64,000 nt of DNA. Origin: Microlunatus panaciterrae. GTDB taxonomy: Bacteria; Actinomycetota; Actinomycetes; Propionibacteriales; Propionibacteriaceae. Each line of letters begins with the position of its first letter. Positions within the stretch are counted from its first letter, which is position 1. Location: the NCBI RefSeq assembly GCF_016907535.1, contig NZ_JAFBCF010000001.1, positions 3,348,001 to 3,412,000 of the forward strand. The letters are read 5' to 3'. The notes under the pieces were generated by a model, which did not search any database, was not told where the DNA came from, and saw only the letters and a list, made by a program, of their open reading frames with translations. The translations under genes and the position numbers were made by a program. Below, piece by piece: positions 35,668 through 42,980 of the stretch.

Positions 35668-36528
35668 GTGTCTGAACCACCGCAGGCACGTGGGCCCGGG
35701 TTCGAGGCGCCCCGCTTCCAGGCGTGCTACCGGCACGCCGACCGGAACACCGGGATCAGCTGTCAGCGCTGCGACCGACCGATCTGCGGCGAGTGCATGC
35801 AGCCCGCCTCGGTCGGCTTCCAGTGTCCTGACTGCGTCCGGCGCGACCGGTCCAGCGTGCGGGCTCCGCGCACCCGGTTCGGCGGGGCGCTGACCTCCGG
35901 CTCCGCACCGATGACCAAGATCCTGATGGGGGTCCTCGCCGGCGCGTATGTGCTCAACCTCATCAGCAGCGGCCTGGTAGCCAACCTGCTGGTCCTGGCG
36001 AACTTCCGGGTGTACGGCGGCGAGTACTGGCGGTTGCTGACCTATGGCTTCTCCACCTACGGGCTGCTGCACCTGCTGATGAGCGGGCTGGTGCTGTGGA
36101 TCGCCGGGCGGACCCTGGAGGCTGTTCTCGGACGGTGGCGGTTCCTGGCGCTCTTCGTCCTCTCCGGCCTGGGCGGGGCGACCGGCCTGTTCGTCTTCGG
36201 GCCTCCCGAGCTGGTCGCCGTCGGCGCCTCGGCCGCAGTGGTGGGCCTGCTGGCCGCCAACGGCATCGTCAAGCTGCGGGCTGGCGAGGACATCCGGGGC
36301 GACATTGGACTACTGGTGCTGTTGCTGCTGTACAGCTTTGTGATGGGGTTCGGCGGCTACCTCTGGATCGGGCAGCTGGGCGGCATGGCGGTCGGCGCGC
36401 TGACCGGGTATGTACTGGCCTTCGCTCCGAGGGACCGGCGCACCACGGTCCAGGCGCTCGGGCTGGCCGGTGTCGCGGTGCTGTGTGCGGCGGCGGTCGT
36501 GCTGCGCGTGAGCCTCGGCGTGGGCTGA
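35668..36528 (+). CDS. Rhomboid-like membrane protein lacking the catalytic histidine (predicted pseudoprotease)
   Basis: A 286-residue protein with an N-terminal B-box-like cysteine cluster (CYRHADRNTGISCQRCDRPICGEC and CPDC), then six helices of rhomboid type: EYWRLLTYGFS, HLLMSGLVLWIAGRTLE, LGRWRFLALFVLSGLGGA. The serine is kept as Ser188, but the GxSG motif reads GASA. The histidine of the final helix (usually QGHLGG) is Gln236 in WIGQLGG, confirmed on the DNA (ggg cag ctg). The asparagine of HLLxN is also serine. Active rhomboids need the Ser-His dyad, so this one should not cleave and may bind or chaperone membrane proteins as iRhoms do. GTG 35668 is chosen because AGAAGGG is 8 bases upstream. 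Confidence 0.88.
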   Translation: MSEPPQARGPGFEAPRFQACYRHADRNTGISCQRCDRPICGECMQPASVGFQCPDCVRRDRSSVRAPRTRFGGALTSGSAPMTKILMGVLAGAYVLNLISSGLVANLLVLANFRVYGGEYWRLLTYGFSTYGLLHLLMSGLVLWIAGRTLEAVLGRWRFLALFVLSGLGGATGLFVFGPPELVAVGASAAVVGLLAANGIVKLRAGEDIRGDIGLLVLLLLYSFVMGFGGYLWIGQLGGMAVGALTGYVLAFAPRDRRTTVQALGLAGVAVLCAAAVVLRVSLGVG

Positions 36529-36550
36529 CCAGCCCCCGGGCCGGATCCGC

Positions 36551-36742
36551 TCAGCCGCGGCCGGCGGTCGGGATGTCGAGCGGTTCCATCACCGGCGTGT
36601 GCCAGAGCAGCAGCGCGATCACGATGGTCGCCAGCAAAGCGGTCGCCAAGAGCAGGGTGAGCACCGGCAGCGCCCTCGAGGACAGCCAGCGGGCCGGGTC
36701 CCGGTCGACCGACGGGGGCGTGGACGTCGTCTGCTGGGGCAT
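36551..36742 (-). CDS. Small single-helix membrane protein
   Basis: A 63-residue protein with a polar N-terminus (DRDPARWLSSR), one strongly hydrophobic helix (VLTLLLATALLATIVIALLLW) and a short tail. No family recognised. It starts 8 bases after the stop of the Lrp-type gene on the same strand, so co-transcription is likely. It is convergent with the pseudo-rhomboid gene. Confidence 0.55.
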   Translation of the reverse strand: MPQQTTSTPPSVDRDPARWLSSRALPVLTLLLATALLATIVIALLLWHTPVMEPLDIPTAGRG

Positions 36743-36750
36743 CGGGCCGG

Positions 36751-37029
36751 TCAGTCGGCTCCGAGCGAGAAGGCCGCCTCGAGGTCGTGGCTCGAGTACG
36801 CCCGGAAGGCGATGTGCGTCTCGGTGCTCAGCACCCCCGGCACCTTGTTGATCCGGTCGGCGACGACGTCGGCCACCTGGTCGTGGTTTGACACCCGGAC
36901 CAGGGCGATCAGGTCGATCTGCCCCGTCACGGAGTAGACCTCGCTGACGCCGTCGAGGGCGGCCAGCTGCTCGGCGACCTCGGGGATCCGGGCGACGTCG
37001 GCCTTGACGAACACAATCGCGGTGACCAT
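36751..37029 (-). CDS. Stand-alone Lrp/AsnC ligand-binding domain protein
   Basis: A 92-residue protein comprising only the alpha-beta RAM/ACT-like sensor domain of Lrp/AsnC regulators (VTAIVFVKADVARIPEVAEQL; VTGQIDLIALVRV; STETHIAFRAY), with no helix-turn-helix. Such proteins may bind amino acids or heterodimerise with full-length Lrp proteins. ATG 37029 is chosen because TAGGAT (37037-37042) ends 7 bases upstream. It lies 28 bases downstream of the exonuclease/GIY-YIG gene on the same strand. Confidence 0.85.
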   Translation of the reverse strand: MVTAIVFVKADVARIPEVAEQLAALDGVSEVYSVTGQIDLIALVRVSNHDQVADVVADRINKVPGVLSTETHIAFRAYSSHDLEAAFSLGAD

Positions 37030-37057
37030 GGGCGTCATCCTAGCCTCGGCCCGGCGG

Positions 37058-38773
37058 TCAGGCGGTCGCCAGGGCGGCTGTGCCGAGTCCGTACTGCACC
37101 AGGTCCGCATGGGTCAGCACCGCGTGCAGTGGCCACATCCAGTCGCCCTCGATCTCCATCAGCCGGACGCCAGGCTGCTCCAGCCAATCGGCGATCCGTT
37201 CGGTCTCCTCGATCCCGGCTGCCGGCAGCGGGTCGATCGGCCGCTCCACCGTCTCGGCGGTGACCACCATCGCCCGCGCCACCGCTTGCGGGACGTCGGA
37301 GGGGGTCGCCAGGCCGGCTGCGGCCAGCCTGCCGTACCGGATGACGTGGATCTCCCAGTCCGGGCCTTCCCGACGGGCGGCGACGATCTGCGGACAGCCG
37401 GCCAGGCTGCGGACCCGGTGGAACCGTCGGCCCGCCTGAGCCAGGGTCTCCAACCGGTACCGGATGGTCGCGGCCTCCTCGAACCGCTGCTGTCGGATCA
37501 GCCGATGCAGCCGCTCCCGCATCGCCGACACCACCGGGCGGGCGTCTCCGGCCAGCGCCTGCCGGACCTGCTCGACGATCAGCGCGTACGTGTGCACCGG
37601 CGTGGTGCCGTCGCAGGGGGCGCAGCAGCGGCCCATCCCGGCCAGCGCACAGGCCGGTGTCGTGGTCCGGGTGCTCAGTCGGGGCGTGCACTGGCGGATC
37701 GGGAAGGCGTCGTACAGCGCGAGCACCACGTCCTCGGCCTGCTGGCGGCGCCGGAACGGCCCGAAGTAGGTGGCCCGGTCGTCGCGGACGCTGCGTACCA
37801 GTGACAGCCGGGGGAAGGCCTCCTGGGTGATCTTGATCCAGTGCTGGCGCTCGGGGAACTTCGACCGCCGGTTGTAGCGCGGACTGTGGGCGGCGATCAT
37901 GCGCAGCTCGAAGATCTCCGCCTGCAGCGCCGTCTCGCAGGGGATCGCCTCGACACCGGTGGCGAGACGGACCATCTCGTCCATTCGTGGTCGGGTCTCG
38001 GAGGCGGTGAAGTAGGTCCGCACGCGGGTCTTGATGTTCCTGCTCTTGCCGACGTACAGCACGTGCCGCTGGTCGTCCTGGTCGGCGACGAACAGGTAGA
38101 CCCCGGGCTTGGCAGGCAGGTCATGGGCCCAGCCGCGCTTGGCCCGTCGCTGCGGGGAGACCCGCCGGGTGAACTCCTGCAGGTCCTCAATGGTGTGCAC
38201 GCCGAGGTTGCCGACCCGCTCGATCAGGCCGTGCAGCACGTCGACGGTGGCCCGGGCGTCCGCCAGCGCGCGGTGGTTGGGGGTGGTGGCCGAGCGGAAA
38301 TGCTGAGCCAAGGTGCCGAGCTTGCAGTTCGGCACCTCGTCGCGGAGCAGGATGGTCCGGGCCAGCGCGACCGTGTCCAGGACGGGCAACCGCGGCCACG
38401 GGTACTCCTGCCGGGCGCAGGCCCGTTTCAGGAAGCCGACGTCGAAGCCCGCATTGTGAGCCACCAGAACGGTGCCGCCGGCGAACTCGAGGAAGGCCGG
38501 CAGCACCTGCGGGAGCGCGGGGGCCTCGGCGACCATCTGGTTGGTGATGCCGGTCAGTACGGCGATCAGCGGCGGGATGTGCGCATGCGGGTTGACCAGC
38601 GTCTGGAACTCGGCCAGCACCTCACCGCCGCGCACCTTGACCGCGCCGATCTCGGTGATCGAGTCGTCCTCGGCCCCACCGGTGGTCTCCAGGTCGACGA
38701 CACAGAAGGTGACGTGCGACAGGTGGGTGCCGAGGTCGTCGAACGAGTCCTGCAGTGTGCCGGTGGTGCTCAT
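37058..38773 (-). CDS. DEDDh exonuclease / GIY-YIG (UvrC-like) fusion protein
   Basis: A 571-residue two-nuclease protein. Residues about 20-185 are a DnaQ-type 3'-5' exonuclease with VVDLETTG, AHNAGFD and HRALADA supplying the DEDDh residues. Residues about 215-300 are a GIY-YIG domain (PGVYLFV...LYVGKSRNIKTRVRTYF) like the start of UvrC, followed by a UvrC-type cysteine cluster (GRCCAPCDG) and a UVR-like helix near 445. The C-terminal UvrC endonuclease domain is absent. The mycobacterial homologue recalled at this place is Rv2191. A DNA-repair role is inferred. ATG 38773 follows TACGGT (38780-38785) by 6 bases. Confidence 0.9.
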   Translation of the reverse strand: MSTTGTLQDSFDDLGTHLSHVTFCVVDLETTGGAEDDSITEIGAVKVRGGEVLAEFQTLVNPHAHIPPLIAVLTGITNQMVAEAPALPQVLPAFLEFAGGTVLVAHNAGFDVGFLKRACARQEYPWPRLPVLDTVALARTILLRDEVPNCKLGTLAQHFRSATTPNHRALADARATVDVLHGLIERVGNLGVHTIEDLQEFTRRVSPQRRAKRGWAHDLPAKPGVYLFVADQDDQRHVLYVGKSRNIKTRVRTYFTASETRPRMDEMVRLATGVEAIPCETALQAEIFELRMIAAHSPRYNRRSKFPERQHWIKITQEAFPRLSLVRSVRDDRATYFGPFRRRQQAEDVVLALYDAFPIRQCTPRLSTRTTTPACALAGMGRCCAPCDGTTPVHTYALIVEQVRQALAGDARPVVSAMRERLHRLIRQQRFEEAATIRYRLETLAQAGRRFHRVRSLAGCPQIVAARREGPDWEIHVIRYGRLAAAGLATPSDVPQAVARAMVVTAETVERPIDPLPAAGIEETERIADWLEQPGVRLMEIEGDWMWPLHAVLTHADLVQYGLGTAALATA

Positions 38774-38941
38774 GGCAGCACCGTAAGTTACACCGCTGAC
38801 ATTCCCTGGCTGAGTGAGGTCGTCCGGCGGCACTGTCAGTGGCCTCGGCCAGAGTGGGCTACATCCCGGCCGCTGCGCCGGGACGGAGATGGTGCGGACC
38901 CGCCCAGTGGACGGGGCCGCCCTCAGATGGAGGAGATCGAG

Positions 38942-39178
38942 ATGGATTCCCTGCACGTCGACTGTCAGACCTGCGTGGCCCGCGGGCTGGCCTGTGACGA
39001 CTGCGTCATCAGCGTTCTGCTGGGCGCGCCGGAGGAGGGGGTCGACCTTGACGGTGACGAGCGGGCGGCGCTGGCCGCGTTGGCCGACTCGGGCCTGGTG
39101 CCGCCGCTGCGGCTGGTGCCGCGGACCACACCCGGAGTATCGGTCCAGGCGCCGCTGACCTGGCAGGACTATGCCTGA
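38942..39178 (+). CDS. Small conserved cysteine-rich protein
   Basis: A 78-residue protein whose N-terminus has two CxxC pairs (CQTC and CDDC, residues 8-21) that could bind zinc or a cluster, followed by an acidic stretch and LVPPLRLVP. I recognise it as a family conserved in actinobacteria without known function. ATG 38942 is chosen because GGAGG lies 8 bases upstream; a longer frame from 37841 is antisense to the exonuclease gene. It precedes the riboswitch-controlled NlpC/P60 gene. Confidence 0.75.
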   Translation: MDSLHVDCQTCVARGLACDDCVISVLLGAPEEGVDLDGDERAALAALADSGLVPPLRLVPRTTPGVSVQAPLTWQDYA

Positions 39179-39198
39179 TCAACCAGGACCCGGACCGG

Positions 39199-39228
39199 TT
39201 GGACAGTGATCATTTCGTGACCTACGCT
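39199..39228 (+). promoter_or_regulatory. Predicted promoter of the riboswitch-NlpC/P60 transcript
   Basis: TTGGAC (39199-39204) and TACGCT (39223-39228) are spaced by 18 bases. Transcription would begin near 39235, giving a leader of about 210 bases that contains the whole riboswitch. Confidence 0.5.
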
Positions 39229-39269
39229 GTCCTCAGCGTCGTGGTGCAGTCGGGGGCAAGAGTCCTCAG

Positions 39270-39422
39270 CCACGGGGCACGCTCAATCCCCGGCGTACGC
39301 TCGCGCACACCGGGGAGCCGGGGAACCAATCTTGTGGGGTGAATCGGCAGACCGCGGTGCAGCGGTTGGCTGTAGGGCGCACCTTCCCCGCCCGAATCCG
39401 TCAGCTCACCTGGTCGGCGTCA
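39270..39422 (+). promoter_or_regulatory. ydaO/yuaA-type c-di-AMP riboswitch
   Basis: The leader carries the hallmark conserved blocks of the ydaO class: GGGGAGCCGGGGAACC, TTGTGGGGTGAATCGG and CCGAATCCGTCAGCTCACC followed by GGTCGGC. Their order and spacing fit the class. ydaO riboswitches bind cyclic di-AMP and usually switch expression off; in actinobacteria they are known in front of peptidoglycan hydrolase genes. The 5' limit is approximate. The element ends about 20 bases before the NlpC/P60 start. Confidence 0.9.
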
Positions 39423-39444
39423 ACTGTGAAGGGGTCAGCTCGGC

Positions 39445-40536
39445 GTGACATCACGCACTCGTACGTTCCTGCGGAACGCTGCTCTGGGGGTTTCGGCAGT
39501 CGCTCTGACGGCGACCATCTTCTCCGGTGTGCCGGCAGCCGCCGACCCACCGCTCACCATTGACGAGGCCAAGACCCAGGTCACCCAGCTGGAAACCGAG
39601 GCGGCCGCCATCGACCAGGAGTACGCCGGCATCCAACAGAAGGTGGCCGCGGGCAAGAAGGCGCTGAAGACCAAGCAGGCAGACGTCGCGGCGCAGACCG
39701 CCAAGGTCGCCCGGATGCGCAACCAGGTCGGCCAGGTGGCGCTGGCGCAGTTCCAGAACCGCACCATCGACACCACTGCCCAGCTCTTCTTTACCTCGGA
39801 CACAGCCGGGTTCCTGAGCCAGATCTCCACCGTGGAGAAGGTCAGCGAGAACCAGAACACCGTGCTGCAGGACTTCCAGCGGGAACAGGCCAACCTGGCC
39901 GGTCTGCAACGCTCGGCCGAGACCGACCTGAGTGACCTGAAGAAGCACGAGCAGAAGCTCAAGGACCTTCGCGCAGCCTCGGACCAGAAGGTCCTGCAGG
40001 CCAAGGCCGTGCTCAGCAAGCTCACCGACCAGGAGCGCCGCCGCCTCGCCGCGGAAGAGGCCGCCCGTGCCGCCGCCGACCGTAAGGCGGCCGAGAGTGC
40101 CCAGTCGGCGGGTTCGCGCTCCGGCACCGCGACCTCGCGCTCAAGCGATCGCACCTCCAAGGATGCTCCGTCGACCTCCACCGGATCCGGCAAGGGCGCC
40201 ACCGCGCTGGCCTTCGCTCGCCGCCAGCTCGGCAAGCCGTACCGCTACGGCAGCGCCGGGCCGGACGCCTACGACTGCTCCGGCCTGACCGGCGCCGCCT
40301 GGGCCGCTGCTGGCGTCAGCCTCGCTCGGACCTCGCAGGCACAGTTCGGCAACGGACGTCCGGTGTCCCGATCGGAGCTGCAGCCCGGCGACCTGGTGTT
40401 CTTCTACAGCGGCCTCAGCCATGTCGCGCTGTACGCGGGCAACGGCCAGGTCATCCACGCCTCCCGGCCCGGCAAGCCCATCGGCTACGCCAGCGTCGAC
40501 TCGATGCCCTTCGCCGGCGCCCGTCGCCCAGGCTGA
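39445..40536 (+). CDS. NlpC/P60 peptidoglycan endopeptidase (RipC/RipA-like)
   Basis: A 363-residue secreted cell-wall hydrolase. A signal peptide of about 34 residues (FLRNAALGVSAVALTATIFSG) is followed by a coiled coil from about 38 to 215, as in RipC/PcsB-like enzymes, then a Ser/Thr linker and the NlpC/P60 domain. Catalytic Cys278 is in YDCSGLTGAAW and His326 in LSHVALYAG, with the third polar residue in GQVIHAS. It should cut stem peptides between D-Glu and the diamino acid. GTG 39445 has AAGGGG 10 bases upstream. Control by the c-di-AMP riboswitch is inferred from position. The recalled mycobacterial counterpart is Rv2190c. Confidence 0.93.
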   Translation: MTSRTRTFLRNAALGVSAVALTATIFSGVPAAADPPLTIDEAKTQVTQLETEAAAIDQEYAGIQQKVAAGKKALKTKQADVAAQTAKVARMRNQVGQVALAQFQNRTIDTTAQLFFTSDTAGFLSQISTVEKVSENQNTVLQDFQREQANLAGLQRSAETDLSDLKKHEQKLKDLRAASDQKVLQAKAVLSKLTDQERRRLAAEEAARAAADRKAAESAQSAGSRSGTATSRSSDRTSKDAPSTSTGSGKGATALAFARRQLGKPYRYGSAGPDAYDCSGLTGAAWAAAGVSLARTSQAQFGNGRPVSRSELQPGDLVFFYSGLSHVALYAGNGQVIHASRPGKPIGYASVDSMPFAGARRPG

Positions 40537-40556
40537 CCCTGCCCACCCGGAACGTC

Positions 40557-40589
40557 CAGCCCTCCCGAGCCCACCGCCCGGGAGGGCTG
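40557..40589 (+). terminator. Hairpin after the NlpC/P60 gene, overlapping the next ribosome site
   Basis: An 11-base-pair stem, CAGCCCTCCCG (40557-40567) with CGGGAGGGCTG (40579-40589), is followed by TTGTCTT, like an intrinsic terminator. The 3' arm contains GGAGGG, the only ribosome-site-like sequence of the next gene, so folding would hide it. Confidence 0.65.
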
Positions 40590-41843
40590 TTGTCTTGGCT
40601 CGCGGCCCTACTGCTCATTCTGGCCCTGGTGGCCGGCTGCACAGCCAGCCCGACCGCCCCCGGCCCGACCAGTGCCGGCCCGACCACTGCCGGCCCGACC
40701 GGGACAGCGCGAGGCTCTGCACTGCTCTTGGCGCAGCAGGCCGCGGACGCGATCGGCGGCGCCGTGCTGTCGGCCGACCGGGACACCTTCACCCGCTGGC
40801 TCTCCCGGGCCGACCCGGGTTTCACCCCCACCGCGGCGATGCTCTACGACAATCTCACCGGGCTCGGCCTGCTGTCCTTCGACATCACCCTCACCGGCCA
40901 GCAGCGCCCGCTGTCGGCGCGCCGGCAGCAGCTGCTGGGCGGCGGCGCCTGGGTGGCCGAGGCGCTGGTCGATTGGCGGCTGCAGGGTGACCGGTCACCG
41001 GCGGAGCACATCGTCTGGCTCACCTTCCGCGGCGAGCAGGGCCGTCAGCTGTTGGCCGGCAGCACCGACGGCGACCGCACGACCGCTCAACCGCTGTGGT
41101 GCTGCGAGCCGGTGCATGCAGCCCGGCGGGGGCATGCCACCGTGATCGGCAGCACCGGCGTCGCCCTCGGGCCCTGGCTCGCCAGGGCGGACCGGGCGGC
41201 CCTCGCCGTCGCTCGCCAGCTCGGCGGAACTCCTCGCCTGGTGATCGAGGTCCCGGGCAGCCAGCGCGCACTGGAGCGGATGGTGGCCGCGACCCCCGGC
41301 AGCTACCGCCAGATAGCCGCTCTGACCTGGCCGGACGGCACGAAGGCTGCCTCCGCTCCGTTGCGCATCATCGTCAACCCGGCCCAGAGCGACCGGCTCG
41401 GTGAGTTGGCGGTGGCCGTCCTCCTCGCCCACGAGGCCACCCATGTGATCCTCGCCTCGCCGAGCTCGCCGTCCCCGCTCTGGGTGGTCGAGGGCTACGC
41501 CGACTTCGTGGCCTACCGCGCCTACCCGCAGGCCAGCCACGCCGCGGCCGCCGGGTTCCTGGCCGACACCCGCAGCCACGGCGCGCCGCGGGCGCTGCCC
41601 GGCGACGAACAGTTCTCCCCGCAGGCGCAGGATCTGGACCTCAGCTACGCCGAGGCCTGGTTCGCCGTCAGCTACCTGGCCCACCTCACGTCGCCGGCCG
41701 TTGCGCGGGACTTCTACGACCAGCTGCAGCGGCGCTACGGCGGGGACCTGTCCCGGGCGATGCCGGCCCTGCTCGGGGTCAGCCTGGCCGACTTCACCTC
41801 CGGCTGGCGTCGCTACGTCCAGCACCAGGCGGCCGGCCGATGA
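40590..41843 (+). CDS. Lipoprotein with HExxH metallopeptidase motif (HEATH)
   Basis: A 417-residue predicted lipoprotein: hydrophobic N-terminus and lipobox LVAGC, a Thr/Pro/Gly linker (TSAGPTTAGPT), then a domain with AHEATHVILAS and, 25 residues later, VVEGYADFVAYRAY. This is the gluzincin pattern of two zinc histidines plus a distal glutamate. The first half resembles a solvent-exposed NTF2-like region (DRDTFTRWLSRADPGF). Substrate unknown; placement next to a wall hydrolase suggests envelope work. TTG 40590 is the only start that keeps the signal peptide; its GGAGGG sits inside the preceding hairpin. The stop overlaps the PimB gene by four bases. Confidence 0.8.
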   Translation: MSWLAALLLILALVAGCTASPTAPGPTSAGPTTAGPTGTARGSALLLAQQAADAIGGAVLSADRDTFTRWLSRADPGFTPTAAMLYDNLTGLGLLSFDITLTGQQRPLSARRQQLLGGGAWVAEALVDWRLQGDRSPAEHIVWLTFRGEQGRQLLAGSTDGDRTTAQPLWCCEPVHAARRGHATVIGSTGVALGPWLARADRAALAVARQLGGTPRLVIEVPGSQRALERMVAATPGSYRQIAALTWPDGTKAASAPLRIIVNPAQSDRLGELAVAVLLAHEATHVILASPSSPSPLWVVEGYADFVAYRAYPQASHAAAAGFLADTRSHGAPRALPGDEQFSPQAQDLDLSYAEAWFAVSYLAHLTSPAVARDFYDQLQRRYGGDLSRAMPALLGVSLADFTSGWRRYVQHQAAGR

Positions 41844-42976
41844 CCGGGACCTTGATCGTCACCAACGACTTCCCGCCGCGGATCGGCGGCATCGAGTCGT
41901 TCGTCCTGCAGCTGGCTCGGCTGCTTGCTGAGCGGCCGGAAGACCGGGTGACAGTGCTGACCTCCCGGGTCCCGGGTGCCGACGCCCTCGACAGCACGCT
42001 GCCGTTCACGGTGGTGCGCCGGCACCGACTGCTGCTGCCCACCCCGCTAGTGGCAATGGAGGCGCGCCGGTTGCTGGTCAGCACCGGCTCCACCAGGGTG
42101 GTCTTCGGCGCCGCCGCGCCGCTGAGCCTGCTCGCACCAACGCTCCGCGCAGCCGGGGCCGTCCGGCTGCTGGCCGTGAGCCATGGCCACGAGACCTGGT
42201 GGGCGGCGCTACCCGGTGCCCGACGGCTGCTCCGCCAAATGGCCGATGGGGTCGACCACCTGTCCGCCATCTCCGACTACACCGCCAGCCGGATCGCCCC
42301 TGCGCTGTCGCCGGCCGCCCGCGCCAGGATGATCAGACTGGCCCCACCGGTCGACCCGGCAGCGTTCGCACCGGCCGCCGCGGGTCGGCCACCCGGCGAC
42401 CGGCCGCGCTGCATCGCCGTCGGAAGGTTCGTTGCACAGAAGGGATTCTCGACGCTGCTCGACGCCTGGTCGCTGTTGTTGAGTAGGCGCCATTGGCCGA
42501 CCCCACCGGAGCTGGTGCTCGTCGGTGACGGTCCGGACCGGGGCAGGTTGGAGACCCAGGTGACCGAACGGAACCTGACGTCGACGGTTCGGTTCACCGG
42601 CTCACTGCCGCACCCGCAGATCGTGCACCAGCTCCAGCAGGCCGACGTGTTCGCGCTGCCGGTTCGGACGCGGCTGGCCGGGCTCAACCCCGAGGGGCTC
42701 GGACTGGCCTTCGTCGAGGCGGCCGCCTGTGGGCTGCCGGTGGTGGTCGGCGACTCCGGCGGTGCCGCCGAGACGCTGCGACACGGCGAGACCGGCTACC
42801 TGGTCGACCCGCACGACCCGTACGCCATCGCCGCCAGACTCGACCGGCTGCTCGCCGAACCCGAGCTGGCCCGCCGGATGGGCGCTGCCGGCCGGGCACT
42901 CGTGCTCGACCGGTTCGGCATCGACCGGGCCCGAGCCACCCTGTTCGACGCTCTCGACCTGCCTCCAGCAGACTGA
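41840..42976 (+). CDS. pimB: GT4 glycosyltransferase, PimB-type mannosyltransferase
   Basis: A 378-residue GT-B enzyme. The N-terminus LIVTNDFPPRIGGIESFV, AVSHGHETWWA, AVGRFVAQKGFSTLLDAW and the nucleotide-sugar motif NPEGLGLAFVEAAACGLPVVVGDSGGAAE fit the PimB' group that adds the second mannose to phosphatidylinositol mannoside. Synteny with Rv2188c supports this. Other GT4 substrates remain possible. ATG 41840 overlaps the preceding gene's stop by four bases. Confidence 0.85.
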   Translation: MTGTLIVTNDFPPRIGGIESFVLQLARLLAERPEDRVTVLTSRVPGADALDSTLPFTVVRRHRLLLPTPLVAMEARRLLVSTGSTRVVFGAAAPLSLLAPTLRAAGAVRLLAVSHGHETWWAALPGARRLLRQMADGVDHLSAISDYTASRIAPALSPAARARMIRLAPPVDPAAFAPAAAGRPPGDRPRCIAVGRFVAQKGFSTLLDAWSLLLSRRHWPTPPELVLVGDGPDRGRLETQVTERNLTSTVRFTGSLPHPQIVHQLQQADVFALPVRTRLAGLNPEGLGLAFVEAAACGLPVVVGDSGGAAETLRHGETGYLVDPHDPYAIAARLDRLLAEPELARRMGAAGRALVLDRFGIDRARATLFDALDLPPAD

Positions 42977-42980
42977 CCTG

